This document shows positions 45,236 to 54,317 of a stretch of 64,000 nucleotides of DNA, in pieces. The DNA is from JAXMHN01 sp964578605. GTDB taxonomy: Bacteria > Verrucomicrobiota > Verrucomicrobiia > Limisphaerales > SIBE01. Both the position numbers and the translations under genes were made by a program. Position 1 is the first letter of the stretch. Every line of letters starts with the position of its first letter. The notes under the pieces were generated by a model. That model made no database searches and was not told the DNA's origin. It saw only the letters and a list, made by a program, of their open reading frames with translations. Where the stretch lies: NCBI GenBank assembly GCA_964578605.1, contig CAZODO010000014.1:1-64000 (forward strand), written 5' to 3'.

Positions 45236-47389
45236 TTACCGGCCGGAAAGCCGGAGCGGATACATCTTGGCGGCTACCTGGCGGCAGGCATCGACGATTT
45301 CGCGGTAAGGCGTATCCGCGACGTCCACAAACCCGATCTGGTAATTCTCCTCGTCGAGGACCCGGCCGGTGGCTGGCTCGTCCTGGTACTGGAACCAGTG
45401 GCATCCCACGAACGACGGATGGCGCAGGGCGCCTTCCACGTAGTCCCGGTAAGCTTGCGCCCGCGCAGCCTGATCCCGCACCGGAACGAGCCCGGTGTGA
45501 AATAGGCCGCGGTCCAGCGCCCCGAAATGGAACTCGCCAATGATCAAGGGGACATCGGCGCCACCGTTGAATTGGAAATCCGCCACGCTGCGGTAGTACA
45601 AATTGTAACTGACGATGTCGCAATATTTCGCCGCGGCCGCCGCCGCGAGCGGGTTGACCCAGGCGAAGCGGCAGCCAAGGTAAAGCTGGTTTGGTGCGCG
45701 TTCTTTGATGACTTCGCGCACGGTGCGGAAGTAAGTCTCCGCGGTCCGGGTGTAGAAGTGGACAAGGTCAGGGCGCGCCTTGGCGGGGTCCGGGGTGCTG
45801 GTGCTGTCGAGCATGGCTTCCCATGAGGCGTGCGCGGTTCCCCAGGAGTCGTTAAGCTTGTCGATGGTCCCGTGCTTTTCCTTGAGGCCATCGATCAGGG
45901 CGCTTTTGGCCACCTGGTTTGCCGGGGATTTTAAGGCAGCGAGGGCGAGCGATGTCTCGTCGCCCCAGGACATCTCGTTATCGGCGAAGTACCCGATGCA
46001 CCAGCGATCGTTCGCACTCCGGTTCACCTTGGCGGCCATGCCCTCGCGAAGGCGGGCTTTGAAAGCGGGATCCCAAACGTCCGGGAACTTGCCCCAATAA
46101 CCTTCGCTCCCTTCGATCATGCGCACTCCGTGGGATCCGATGGAATCGACGTAGGGTGTGCGGCGCATGAGGAAGGTGCTTTGATCGGACCACATCCCGA
46201 TGGTGTTCAGTCCCCAGCTGCGGAGACGGCGGTGAATGACCTCCAGGTAGCCCTTCCCGGCGTCGGTCCCATACTTCCGCATCAAGTTGGCACCGGCGAA
46301 GTTGAAGCAGCGGGGTGAACGTCCGGCGTAATGGCCTTTGAGGGTGTTGGCGCGTTCTGCGATGAACGGCTGGAATTCGGGCTGCAGTCCGGGGAACTCC
46401 TCGAACCACGCTTCCCGTTCCTCGATGGGGGTGACGTCCCGCATCCGGACGCAATCGATGCCTTGGGAGAAGAAAAGGCGCCCGTCCGGATCGATCAGCC
46501 ACCATTTGCCCTGGACCTTCTCGGTGCGGAAGAAGCCGGATGCCTTGAGTTGGGGGCCGGCCGCCCAACCGCCGTACTGGTTCCAGTCCGCCGGACCGGA
46601 GTGAGAGTCTAATTCCTTCGCTTCGGACGCGCGGCGCGCCTGGAGATCGGCCACGGAACGGACCTTCCCGGGCCAGTCCTTGTGCTTGTACTGGCCGAAG
46701 GTGTCGATGAACGGGAAGAAAGGGTCGGCATCGCTGATCCAGGCTGTGGGAGGCACATACGAGCCGCGGGCGCGCACCTTATGCAGGTCAAAGGCATAAT
46801 CCACCTTGGGATCGCTGACGAAGACGAGCAACTGGGTGATCTTGGCCGGATCAATCGTTCCCGGCCCGCCCTTGGCGACGGGATAGCCGCGCATGCCAAA
46901 GAGTTTTCCGTCCAGCGTGCTATCTGCCGCCCGCCTGAGACGCACCGCGAGTGTGCCCGAACGGCCGGGCTCGACGGTGAGCGACCCGGTCACGCAGTGG
47001 TCCGTTCCGTTTGCCCCCGTGTTGTCGACGCGGCAGGAAACGGTCACGGGGCGGGCGCCGGGGTTGGAAAGGTCCAGGGCCAATTCGTCGAAGGCGCTCA
47101 AGTTCCACATTTCCGCCGGCGCTTTGAGAGTGACGCCCGGCCAGCGCTGGGAATGGCCGGTGTTGACCCGGAGAACCTGGCCCGCCGCGGAGGAAGCCAG
47201 GGACGCTTTGGCGTCAGAAACCGTCATCCGGCTGGTGTCGAAGTCAGCGTCGAAATGGAGCAGATTGAGGGCCGGTTCCGGATCGGCCGGCCAAAGGGAA
47301 AGAGGGCCTTGGAGAGCGATCGCCAGCAGGATCATTGGCGCACGGAGGCCCGGATGGCTCAGCGCGAAACGAGGGAGGGTCAGGTTCAT
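45236..47389 (-). CDS. Exported GH50-like glycoside hydrolase (beta-agarase-like)
   Basis: The 717-residue protein has an N-terminal signal (APMILLAIALQGPLSLWPA) and a beta-sandwich of about 200 residues. The barrel has KWWLIDPDGRLFFSQGIDCV, CIGYFADNEMSWGDE (likely acid/base Glu) and PLIIGEFHFGALDRG (likely nucleophile Glu), a pattern seen in GH50 and related GH42-clan enzymes. The substrate could be agar or another galactan; the family call is tentative. The ATG at 47389 was chosen because a longer frame upstream overlaps the GH32 gene in another frame. Confidence 0.75.
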   Translation of the reverse strand: MNLTLPRFALSHPGLRAPMILLAIALQGPLSLWPADPEPALNLLHFDADFDTSRMTVSDAKASLASSAAGQVLRVNTGHSQRWPGVTLKAPAEMWNLSAFDELALDLSNPGARPVTVSCRVDNTGANGTDHCVTGSLTVEPGRSGTLAVRLRRAADSTLDGKLFGMRGYPVAKGGPGTIDPAKITQLLVFVSDPKVDYAFDLHKVRARGSYVPPTAWISDADPFFPFIDTFGQYKHKDWPGKVRSVADLQARRASEAKELDSHSGPADWNQYGGWAAGPQLKASGFFRTEKVQGKWWLIDPDGRLFFSQGIDCVRMRDVTPIEEREAWFEEFPGLQPEFQPFIAERANTLKGHYAGRSPRCFNFAGANLMRKYGTDAGKGYLEVIHRRLRSWGLNTIGMWSDQSTFLMRRTPYVDSIGSHGVRMIEGSEGYWGKFPDVWDPAFKARLREGMAAKVNRSANDRWCIGYFADNEMSWGDETSLALAALKSPANQVAKSALIDGLKEKHGTIDKLNDSWGTAHASWEAMLDSTSTPDPAKARPDLVHFYTRTAETYFRTVREVIKERAPNQLYLGCRFAWVNPLAAAAAAKYCDIVSYNLYYRSVADFQFNGGADVPLIIGEFHFGALDRGLFHTGLVPVRDQAARAQAYRDYVEGALRHPSFVGCHWFQYQDEPATGRVLDEENYQIGFVDVADTPYREIVDACRQVAAKMYPLRLSGR

Positions 47390-47439
47390 GGGCAGATAGG
47401 TCTGTGGTGAGGAGCGAGCGGCATGAGAATGCTTTGCGA

Positions 47440-49599
47440 CTAGCGCCAAATGGATTTCAGCGGGTAAACCAGCACCGAAGCGCGGCGCAGTTCGCCCCAG
47501 CGCGCGAATAAGGCCAGCGGGGGCTTTGCCGGGTCGAGCACGGCGCCCATCGGCATGTAAAGGCTGCCGCCATTCCCGAAGATCTCGATGGAAGTGCGGT
47601 CCACGAGCAATCGCAGGCGAATCTTGCCTTCCACCGGAACCAACGTGGCCTTCGTTCCCAGGCATGACAGTTCCTGGCCGGGCACATTGTAGGTGATGGG
47701 GAGGCCGCGCAGGGCCAGGCCGAACTCGGGAGCCGAACCCGGTTCGAACTCCGCGGTGATATCGAGAAGGTCCGAGGCGACCTCCGGCAAGGGGCGATCC
47801 CCTTCGAACGAAATGGCACTTTGGCGGAACTCGGGGCCGCGCAGGGATTCGATCTCTCTGGCGGGGTTGACGAAGAGCCTTAGGCCTTGGCCAGTTTCGC
47901 GCAGCGTGAGTTCCACCGGGAACGTCATCATCTGGTTGAAGGGCATTCCAGGCAGGTTGATCTGTCCCCAGGCGATCAGGATGCGGCGCCCGTCTTCGGC
48001 CGGGATGCCGTTGTAGGTCTGCGAAGCGTAAAAGCAATTGCCGTTATGGAGCGTGTGCGGGCCGGATTCCGGTGTGAAGGTCTTCCCGTCAAAGCGGCCA
48101 ACCAGGTAGCGGCCGTTGCCCCCGTAGAACACCCAGCGCGTTTCGCCTGGCTTTTCGGCCACGGGCATTTCGAAGAACTCGGGGCACTCGCTGGTCCCGG
48201 GCAGCGTCACGTTGCTCATCCGCTCCCAGCGCCTCAGATCGGGCGAGGAGAAGAGGGCGAAATCGCTTTTGTCCAGGTAAAGGGCCATGATCCATTTCCG
48301 CTCCGGCGCGTGCCAAAAAACTTTGGGATCGCGGTTTTCCGCAACGATATGACCGAGGACCGGGTTGCCATCGAACTTGGTCCAGGTGCGGCCGCGGTCC
48401 GTGCTGAACGCCAGGCACTGGGTGAAGGGTTGCCCTTTGGACTGGTGGCTGGTGCCCCCTGCCGCGGTATAGATGCAGACCAGGGCAGTTTCGCCAGCCT
48501 TGGCGAACCCGGCCGTGTTTGCGGCATCCACGACGGCCGAACCGGAGAACATGGTCCCGAGCTTGTCCGGGTAGAGCGCTTCACCCAACTCCTCCCAGTG
48601 CACGAGATCGCGGCTGACGGCATGGCCCCAGTGCATGTTTCCCCAGTTCCAGCCATAGGGATTGTGCTGGTAGAAAAGGTGATATTCGCCGTCGTGATAA
48701 GCGAGGCCGTTCGGGTCGTTATTCCAGCCGCGTTTGGACGAGAAATGGAATTGAGGTCGCAACGGCTCCTGGTAGAGGGTTTCCGCGCCCTTGATGGCGT
48801 CGGACGGCTCGATCAGCGCCAGGGCTTTCGAATCCTCGCGGAGCTTGTCCACGATCAGAATGGCGGACTTGCCATGGAAAGGCGCGAGGTCGAGAAAGAC
48901 CCAGAAGTCCGGTTCCGCATCCGCAAGTTCGATCTCGAACTCGCGCACGGGCTGGTTCTCGATCGTGAGCGTCACGCGCTTCTTGGGCGCGCCATTCTTG
49001 ACCGGCAGATTCAGCCAGCGTTTTTCGATCTGGATCTCGCGCTTGGCGTCCGCCAGGAAGGCGGGCAGCGGCCGATCCGTCTGCAGGATGTGATCGATAT
49101 TGATATGGCCCCACCCGCCAGTCGCGTCGTCGACGATTTGCAACTGGGCCGCCTGTCCGGCCAACGCAGTGACGTCCCACTCCTGCCAATCGAGGTGTTC
49201 CGATCCGCCCGGTTGCGCATTCGGGCCCGTGGCGGTCCGGACAATCTGCCCGCCGACGAGCAGATTCATGCACGTTTTGTCCGGGTGCTTGCCGCCGCCA
49301 ACGAGGAACCGGATGCGCGTGCGTTCGATCTTGAACTGCGGCGAGGTGAGTTTGCCTGTCGAACCGTCGCCGCCATGAAACGAATTCACCAAATGCTTGC
49401 CTTCAAAGCCATCGACAACCATTTGCCCTGGGAGCGTGCCTGCGGCCGGTCCGGGACCGAACGCCGCCCCTTCGGTCTTCCAACCGCCGTAATCTGTGCC
49501 TTCGAAATCCGCGATCAGAAGGTCTTGTGCCGGCCAGGCCCGGCCGGCGAAACACAGAGGAAAAAGAGAAAAAAGAGCGGCAATGGAGGCAGCACGCAT
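47440..49599 (-). CDS. Exported GH32 levanase/fructosidase with N-terminal module
   Basis: The 719-residue protein has a signal peptide (ASIAALFSLFPLCFAGRAWPA). A module at about residues 25-170 is shared with the GH116-like enzyme. The GH32 five-blade propeller follows: GWNDPNGLAYHDG (nucleophile Asp), ENRDPKVFW (transition-state Asp) and SECPEFFEMP (acid/base Glu); a C-terminal beta-sandwich ends the protein. It should cut fructans or sucrose. It lies 50 bp upstream of the GH50-like gene and may form an operon with it. Confidence 0.93.
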   Translation of the reverse strand: MRAASIAALFSLFPLCFAGRAWPAQDLLIADFEGTDYGGWKTEGAAFGPGPAAGTLPGQMVVDGFEGKHLVNSFHGGDGSTGKLTSPQFKIERTRIRFLVGGGKHPDKTCMNLLVGGQIVRTATGPNAQPGGSEHLDWQEWDVTALAGQAAQLQIVDDATGGWGHINIDHILQTDRPLPAFLADAKREIQIEKRWLNLPVKNGAPKKRVTLTIENQPVREFEIELADAEPDFWVFLDLAPFHGKSAILIVDKLREDSKALALIEPSDAIKGAETLYQEPLRPQFHFSSKRGWNNDPNGLAYHDGEYHLFYQHNPYGWNWGNMHWGHAVSRDLVHWEELGEALYPDKLGTMFSGSAVVDAANTAGFAKAGETALVCIYTAAGGTSHQSKGQPFTQCLAFSTDRGRTWTKFDGNPVLGHIVAENRDPKVFWHAPERKWIMALYLDKSDFALFSSPDLRRWERMSNVTLPGTSECPEFFEMPVAEKPGETRWVFYGGNGRYLVGRFDGKTFTPESGPHTLHNGNCFYASQTYNGIPAEDGRRILIAWGQINLPGMPFNQMMTFPVELTLRETGQGLRLFVNPAREIESLRGPEFRQSAISFEGDRPLPEVASDLLDITAEFEPGSAPEFGLALRGLPITYNVPGQELSCLGTKATLVPVEGKIRLRLLVDRTSIEIFGNGGSLYMPMGAVLDPAKPPLALFARWGELRRASVLVYPLKSIWR

Positions 49600-49782
49600 G
49601 ACCGGATCATGCCGCCCGGCATTAGATCAGTCAATTCCAGCCAGCCGCCAGCCGGCCATTCTATCTGCTGGAAAGCCCGGAACGACTGCTCCAACGATCA
49701 GGATCACCGACCCGGCGCCAATTGCATCCTGTTTGGAATGAGAGCGTTCTCGCCGAGTTCGGTGCATCCGCTGGTTGGGCGT

Positions 49783-50055
49783 TTACTTCAGGGGCAACTG
49801 GAAGCGGCCTGCCACAACGCCGGGCACGGTCAGATCTTCGTCTATCTCCTCCCAGCGCAATGCGTAGCCGTTCAGTTCAATCTGCACGGCCGAAAGCTGT
49901 GCCTCTGACGCAGCCGCTAAACGGCGGAATCGATCTGCTGGGAAGCCGATTATGCGCCCATCGTGCAATTCGATATAGATGGTTCGCCTCTCTGCCCAAG
50001 CGCGCACTGCCGCCGGCTCAACCGAAATGCGTGTCTCATCTATTGTGGGATTCAT
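49783..50055 (-). CDS. DUF2442 protein
   Basis: The 90-residue protein (TIYIELHDGRIIGFPADRF, then GYALRWEEIDEDLTVPGV) is a DUF2442 domain. Its start overlaps the end of the DUF4160 gene by 20 bp. DUF4160 and DUF2442 genes very often occur together and have been suggested to act as toxin-antitoxin-like pairs; their function is not established. The ATG at 50055 was preferred over a long upstream frame that shadows the partner. Confidence 0.85.
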   Translation of the reverse strand: MNPTIDETRISVEPAAVRAWAERRTIYIELHDGRIIGFPADRFRRLAAASEAQLSAVQIELNGYALRWEEIDEDLTVPGVVAGRFQLPLK

Positions 50056-50275
50056 TAAATGCTCTCTCCAGAACGTCGCGGTGCTCAAATACCAGACGTT
50101 CGATCGTTCGTAAATCGCTGACCCGCACGCCGCGGTTTCGCGCCAGCGCAACGTGCGGCTGAAGCCAGAACTTACACTCTCCCTCCGGCGTGCGCACGTG
50201 GATGTGAGCCGGTTCCTGTCCTTCGTCAGAGTAAAAGTGAAACCGGAACGATCCGATTCGCAAGACCGTCGGCAT
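50036..50275 (-). CDS. DUF4160 protein
   Basis: The 79-residue protein (PTVLRIGSFRFHFYSDEG, then EPAHIHVRTPEGECKFWL) is a DUF4160 domain with the invariant EPAHIHV motif. It is coupled to the DUF2442 gene by a 20-bp overlap. Confidence 0.88.
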   Translation of the reverse strand: MPTVLRIGSFRFHFYSDEGQEPAHIHVRTPEGECKFWLQPHVALARNRGVRVSDLRTIERLVFEHRDVLERAFNESHNR

Positions 50276-50415
50276 GCCAGGACATTACCAGCGCGTCCAA
50301 ACGACGCGAGGCTTTTCCGCCCAACGACCGAACGGAGCGACGCGGGCGGCCCTGCGCGTCTGCATTGGCAATGGCGTGGCCCGCCCACGTTCGCTCCAGT
50401 GATCGGGTTCGGCTC

Positions 50416-50856
50416 TCATTTCATTTGCTCCAGAATCTCGACGATAGTCTGAACGCATTGCCGGCAGACTTTGTTGAGTACGTCGTCCGCTTTGGCGCGT
50501 CGTAGTCCTTCTTCGGTGCCGAGGTCGTAGCCCTCGAGGAGTTGACGGCAGAGACAGCTTCCATGTCTGGCCGCAAACCGGTCCATCAGTTCTCTGGTCC
50601 TCACGTATGTTTGTTCCGTGGCGGAGTGACCGCCGGTGCTGCCGCGGCCGTGCCGCAGCCCCAGAACGAGGATTCCCCCGGTGACTGCGCCGCACACTTC
50701 CTGTTTCCTGCCCATGCCAGCGCCCAGGCCGGTGGCGATCTTCAGCGCCAGGTCCTCGCCCAGGCCAACTTCATCGCGGAAGGCATCGAGCACGGCCTGC
50801 GCGCAGTTATACCCGCTCAGGAATCTCGTCGTGGCAACCTCTGTTCTGCTGGTCAT
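50416..50856 (-). CDS. C_GCAxxG_C_C family redox protein
   Basis: The 146-residue protein has the family cysteines: YNCAQAVL, VCGAVTGGILVLGL (the GCAxxG-like motif reads CGAVTGG), GSCLCRQLLEGYDL and KVCRQCVQTI. The family is predicted to bind metal or be redox active; its function is unknown. It stands alone on the minus strand. Confidence 0.88.
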   Translation of the reverse strand: MTSRTEVATTRFLSGYNCAQAVLDAFRDEVGLGEDLALKIATGLGAGMGRKQEVCGAVTGGILVLGLRHGRGSTGGHSATEQTYVRTRELMDRFAARHGSCLCRQLLEGYDLGTEEGLRRAKADDVLNKVCRQCVQTIVEILEQMK

Positions 50857-50891
50857 GGTGTCCTCACTTCCTCCGTCATGGTGTGTGCCTC

Positions 50892-50923
50892 CGGGGTCAG
50901 CCCTGATTTAAGGGCTGACCCCG
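50892..50923. repeat. Perfect 13-bp-stem hairpin, REP-like or terminator
   Basis: CGGGGTCAGCCCT (50892-50904) and AGGGCTGACCCCG (50911-50923) are exact inverted repeats around a 6-base loop. It lies between the C_GCAxxG gene start and the YdjC gene end. No T-run follows. Such GGGGTCAGCCCT hairpins can be repetitive extragenic palindromes, but only one copy is in the window. Confidence 0.6.
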
Positions 50924-50937
50924 AGCGCGTGCGATGT

Positions 50938-51918
50938 TCACCTCCCTGCCATCCGGCGCGCTTTTAGCTCCTTCCAGGTTGTCAGGATGATGCCTTTTTC
51001 CTCGATGGCGCGTTTCACCCTCGGATCGGTCAGGGCTTTAAGATCTTCGCCCCTGGCCGCACTCGAGCCCGTGACGAGGGGGAATTCATCCGTCGGCTTC
51101 GAAGCATGGAAGATAATCTCGGTTACGCCTGGCTTGAGTTCGTCGAACAAGGCGATTAAGCGTTCGACTTTGTCGCCGCGATGCCCGGTGAATTCGGTAT
51201 AAAGATCGTCCAGGACTGGCAGGCCGGCGTTCCAGACCCGCTCCGCCCATGCCTCGAGCAGCGCGGCCAGTTGGCGTTCCTCGATCGAAAGGTGCGCGGC
51301 TTTGGGGCTCACGATCAGGATGGGTAGGTTCTTCTCCATTCCGAGCTTCGCGTAACGCTCGAAGAAGTCCGGGCGGGCGAACAAAGTCCCCATGTGCGAG
51401 TCGAGGTGGGTGATGGGGATGTTCAAACGCTCGGCGCGTTCAACTTGGGCGCGCATCTCACGCTCGATCTCGTCGGCGGAAGCCGACCGCGCGACTTGTT
51501 GGACGGACGGCCACAGGCAACCTTCGGCATCCACGAGGCCGGGCACTTGCGATTTGCCTGCCAGGGGTGCCCAGCGGTAGCGCTTCCACTCGGACGTCAG
51601 CGTCAGGTGCACCCCGGCGTCCAATTCCGAATGCGCCTGGAGATGATGCGCCATTTCGGGCACCCACGGACAGGGCATCATGAGGCTAAACGACGTCCCC
51701 ACGCCGTTCGCGGTCGCTTCAATGGCACCCAAATTGGACGAATGCGACATCCCGGCATCGTCAATGTGAAGGATGACCACCACGTCGGCCGGTTTCCATC
51801 CCAGTCGTTCGGCGTAGGTCTGGCTCATGACGTTTTGCGCTCCCAGGCTCGCCACCAGGAGCGCCAGGAGAAGTCCAGATTTGAGACACGCGCCGCGCCA
51901 AATGGCTATCGATTGCAT
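50938..51918 (-). CDS. Exported YdjC/ChbG-like carbohydrate deacetylase
   Basis: The 326-residue protein has a signal peptide (CLKSGLLLALLVASLGAQ). The YdjC fold shows VVILHIDDAGMSHSSN with the metal Asp, LDAGVHLTLTSEW and ITHLDSHMGTL with the metal His. Members remove acetyl groups from chitin-type disaccharides or similar sugars. The ATG at 51918 was chosen to place the signal peptide at the N-terminus. Confidence 0.88.
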   Translation of the reverse strand: MQSIAIWRGACLKSGLLLALLVASLGAQNVMSQTYAERLGWKPADVVVILHIDDAGMSHSSNLGAIEATANGVGTSFSLMMPCPWVPEMAHHLQAHSELDAGVHLTLTSEWKRYRWAPLAGKSQVPGLVDAEGCLWPSVQQVARSASADEIEREMRAQVERAERLNIPITHLDSHMGTLFARPDFFERYAKLGMEKNLPILIVSPKAAHLSIEERQLAALLEAWAERVWNAGLPVLDDLYTEFTGHRGDKVERLIALFDELKPGVTEIIFHASKPTDEFPLVTGSSAARGEDLKALTDPRVKRAIEEKGIILTTWKELKARRMAGR

Positions 51919-52231
51919 ATGGCCGATTAGACCAGGAAAGACCGGCGTCCGGAAGCAGATTCCCGTGAATCGACGCGCTCTCCCACTCTTCTGCTCCGCC
52001 GCTCCTCCCGGTCTTAACACGGTCTTGACACGGTCGTCACCCGGTGATCACCCGGTGATCACCCGATCACGAACGGGTGATCTACGGGTGAACTACGGGT
52101 GAACTACGGGTGAACTACGGGTGAACCCCGTGAGGACCTGGAAAGGAGATCGGCAGCGGCGGTGTGCCAATCGATAACCGGGTGGGGGTCGCGTATCGCC
52201 CGCGTATTGGGGAGGACCACTGCAAGAATCG
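51919..52231. other. 313-bp gap holding an 11-bp-period repeat array
   Basis: The stretch lies between the YdjC gene start and the end of the small CxxC gene. It contains the repeat array at 52009-52128 and must contain the YdjC promoter. No gene is seen. Confidence 0.5.
52009..52128. repeat. 11-bp-period tandem array with mirror-image halves
   Basis: Units begin with CGG every 11 bp: CGGTCTTAACA, CGGTCTTGACA, CGGTCGTCACC, CGGTGATCACC twice, a 10-bp slip, then CGGGTGATCTA, CGGGTGAACTA three times and CGGGTGAACCC. Left units end in TCACC and right units begin CGGGTGA, so the two halves are partly inverted copies around the palindrome GGTGATCACC. Confidence 0.9.
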
Positions 52232-52564
52232 TTAAGGTTTAAGAAGGCAGCAACCCGTTCCGGGATTTCGCGCTGTTTCCGTCGAATTTGCCCAGGCAAA
52301 GGCAGCCTTAAAGCATTCGCGGCCTTGAATATAGCCTGAAACACTATCCACTAACTCGGAGAGGGGCTGTTCCAGAGCGGCGCCCAGGCAGGTCAGGCAT
52401 CTTGGCGCGCCGCCCGCTCCCAAGGCGATGCTGGCCAGGACCTGGTGGGCACAGAGGGGTGTCCGGCATGAATGGCATACGGCGGCTTTGGCAGCTTCCA
52501 AGCGCCGGATGAGCGCCAGCGTGTCAGCGGACATGGATTCGGCGCCTGGATCTGACGGTTTCAT
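52232..52564 (-). CDS. Small protein with two CxxC pairs, coupled to a LysR-type gene
   Basis: The 110-residue protein has VCHSCRTPLCAHQVL and PRCLTCLGAALEQPL, two cysteine pairs that could bind zinc or an iron-sulfur cluster, and a C-terminal KAAFAWANS helix ending GCCLLKP. I do not recognise the family. The ATG at 52564 overlaps the stop of the LysR-type gene as ATGA, so the two proteins are made together and may act together. Confidence 0.75.
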   Translation of the reverse strand: MKPSDPGAESMSADTLALIRRLEAAKAAVCHSCRTPLCAHQVLASIALGAGGAPRCLTCLGAALEQPLSELVDSVSGYIQGRECFKAAFAWANSTETARNPGTGCCLLKP

Positions 52565-53454
52565 CCGGCAAGAATGCTCTTGGCCTGCGACGTGATTGCG
52601 AGCACGGCCGGATGCGCCAGCTTCCGTTCGGCGCTGATGGCGTAAAACTGCTCCCGACAATCCTCTGTGCAGCCGATGACCTCGAATCCATACCGGTTCA
52701 CAGCTTCGGTGGCGACGAGGCTGGGCATGGCCACAACTCCCAGGCCATCCGTGGCGGCCATATTCGTGAAGGCGGCGTCTTCAAACTCAGCCACGACCCG
52801 AGGCCGGATCTTTTCGTTGCGAAACCAATTCTCCAGGGAGCGGCGCAGGGCGTTATTGGCGGTGGGAAGCAGAGATGGCGCGCCGTTTAGACACGCGGGA
52901 AAATCGCCCGCCAGTGTTTTAGCCAAGGACGGGGCAGCGCAGAACGAAAGACCGCACTCGCCGAGCAGGTGGTTAAACGCGTTGACCGAGCTGGGGGCTG
53001 GTTCGTCGGCCAGCACGAGGTCAAGCCGGAATGAAGTGAGCTGTGAAACCAAGTCTGGCGATTTCCCTTCGCGGCAGACAGGCAGGACCAAGTGAGGGGG
53101 ATGGAAAACAGGCTTCAAAACTCTGTAAGCCAATAACTTCGGAAATGAATCGGCGATGCCGATTTGCAGATGAACGGGCCGGCGGCTGGGATGCTGGCGC
53201 TCGCCATCCAGCAATTCCTGGCCGAGTGAGAAGATTTCCTCTGCATAGCTAAACGCGCGATGCCCGGCCTCCGTCAGGACCAGGCCGCGTCCGCTCCGAT
53301 GAAAGAGCACCGCACCCAGAGCCTGTTCCAGGTTTTGAACCTGGGCGCTAATGGTGGATTGCGAGACATGCAGGGCCCGGGCCGCTTGCTGGATGCTTCC
53401 TTGGCGCGCGACTTCCCAGAAATAACGCAGATGATGATAATTGAGGAAAGTCAC
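52561..53454 (-). CDS. LysR-family transcriptional regulator, NhaR-like
   Basis: The 297-residue protein has a winged-helix N-terminus (LNYHHLRYFWEVARQGSIQQ, then VSQSTISAQVQNLEQAL) matching the NhaR subgroup and a substrate-binding C-terminal half. NhaR activates a sodium/proton antiporter gene; no antiporter is adjacent, the nearest being 13 kb away. The start codon is uncertain: GTG at 53454 fits the family, GTG at 53463 and TTG at 53487 are open. A LysR-type palindrome lies just upstream. Confidence 0.88.
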   Translation of the reverse strand: MTFLNYHHLRYFWEVARQGSIQQAARALHVSQSTISAQVQNLEQALGAVLFHRSGRGLVLTEAGHRAFSYAEEIFSLGQELLDGERQHPSRRPVHLQIGIADSFPKLLAYRVLKPVFHPPHLVLPVCREGKSPDLVSQLTSFRLDLVLADEPAPSSVNAFNHLLGECGLSFCAAPSLAKTLAGDFPACLNGAPSLLPTANNALRRSLENWFRNEKIRPRVVAEFEDAAFTNMAATDGLGVVAMPSLVATEAVNRYGFEVIGCTEDCREQFYAISAERKLAHPAVLAITSQAKSILAG

Positions 53455-53464
53455 AACAGACACT

Positions 53465-53481
53465 ATTCGGTTTAAGCGAAT
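53465..53481. promoter_or_regulatory. Candidate LysR-type binding site
   Basis: ATTCGGTTTAAGCGAAT is an inverted repeat (ATTCG, CGAAT) containing the T-N11-A pattern of LysR-type sites. It is in the divergent region between the LysR-type gene and exoD. Confidence 0.4.
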
Positions 53482-53600
53482 TGACAATGACGAAAATCGT
53501 ATTAGCCGAAGCTTCCCTTTTGTTGCATTCTAGCGCCGTCAACATCGAGTGGCTGTCGTGCAAACGCCCGCCCGGGGCAGGCGTCACGATCCGCTTCTGT

Positions 53601-54317
53601 ATGTCAACTGATGCCCGAACAACCTGCGTCCGGCTCCCGTCCCTGCGGAAAGGACGTTCCACGCGCGCGCTGCAGCGGTTTACCCCGCGCCCGTTGTCGG
53701 AAGAGATCGAGGGATTGATCGCTGCCTTCGGCGAGCACCCGGTCACGCTGCGCGAGGTGATGACGGTTTTGCGGGGGCGAGCCTACATTTTGTTGCTTCT
53801 CCTCCTGGCCTTGCCCTTCTGCACTCCCATCCCCCTCCCGGGGCTCTCGACGCCGTTCGGGATTGTGATCGCTTTTCTTGGCTTCCGGTTGGCGCTCAAT
53901 CGGAAGCCGTGGCTTCCCAACCGGTTGCTCGACACGGCGTTGCCGGCCGGGTTTTTCTCGCGGATTCTGCGCGGGGCGCGCCGCCTCGTTCGGTGGATGG
54001 AGGCAATGCTGCGTCCCCAATGGCCGCATCTGGTGGACAACCCGGTTCTCCAGAAGACTTACGGCGCCTTGATCATGCTTTGCGGCCTGTTTTTGATGCT
54101 CCCTCTGCCGGTGCCCCTCAGCAATGGGTTTCCGGCGCTGACCGTCGTGCTTCTTGCCGGGGCTAGAATCGAGCGCGACGGACGCTTTGCGCTGGCGGGG
54201 TTGGTCGCCTTTGGCCTGACGGTGTGTTTTTATGGCGCGCTGGCCTGGGGTGGCGTGGAAGGCTTTGCTGCGTTGAGAGAGTGGACTGAAAGTCTGGGAT
54301 TGCCTACCGACGAATGA
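53601..54317 (+). CDS. ExoD-family membrane protein
   Basis: The 238-residue protein has several membrane segments (LLLLLLALPFCTPIPLPG, then LIMLCGLFLMLPLPVPLSNG) with the LPxCTPIPLPG and PLPxPxSNxxP motifs of the ExoD family, linked to exopolysaccharide production in rhizobia. The ATG at 53601 was chosen because upstream residues lack family similarity. Its stop overlaps the terC start as ATGA. Confidence 0.85.
   Translation: MSTDARTTCVRLPSLRKGRSTRALQRFTPRPLSEEIEGLIAAFGEHPVTLREVMTVLRGRAYILLLLLLALPFCTPIPLPGLSTPFGIVIAFLGFRLALNRKPWLPNRLLDTALPAGFFSRILRGARRLVRWMEAMLRPQWPHLVDNPVLQKTYGALIMLCGLFLMLPLPVPLSNGFPALTVVLLAGARIERDGRFALAGLVAFGLTVCFYGALAWGGVEGFAALREWTESLGLPTDE

Noticed and set aside
47390..48037. 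N-terminal extension of the GH50-like frame by 216 codons
   Set aside because: The extension lies inside the GH32 coding region in another frame; a signal peptide begins at the ATG at 47389.
53482..53600. Manganese (yybP-ykoY) riboswitch for the exoD-terC pair
   Set aside because: No recognisable riboswitch core; terC is coupled to exoD without a leader.
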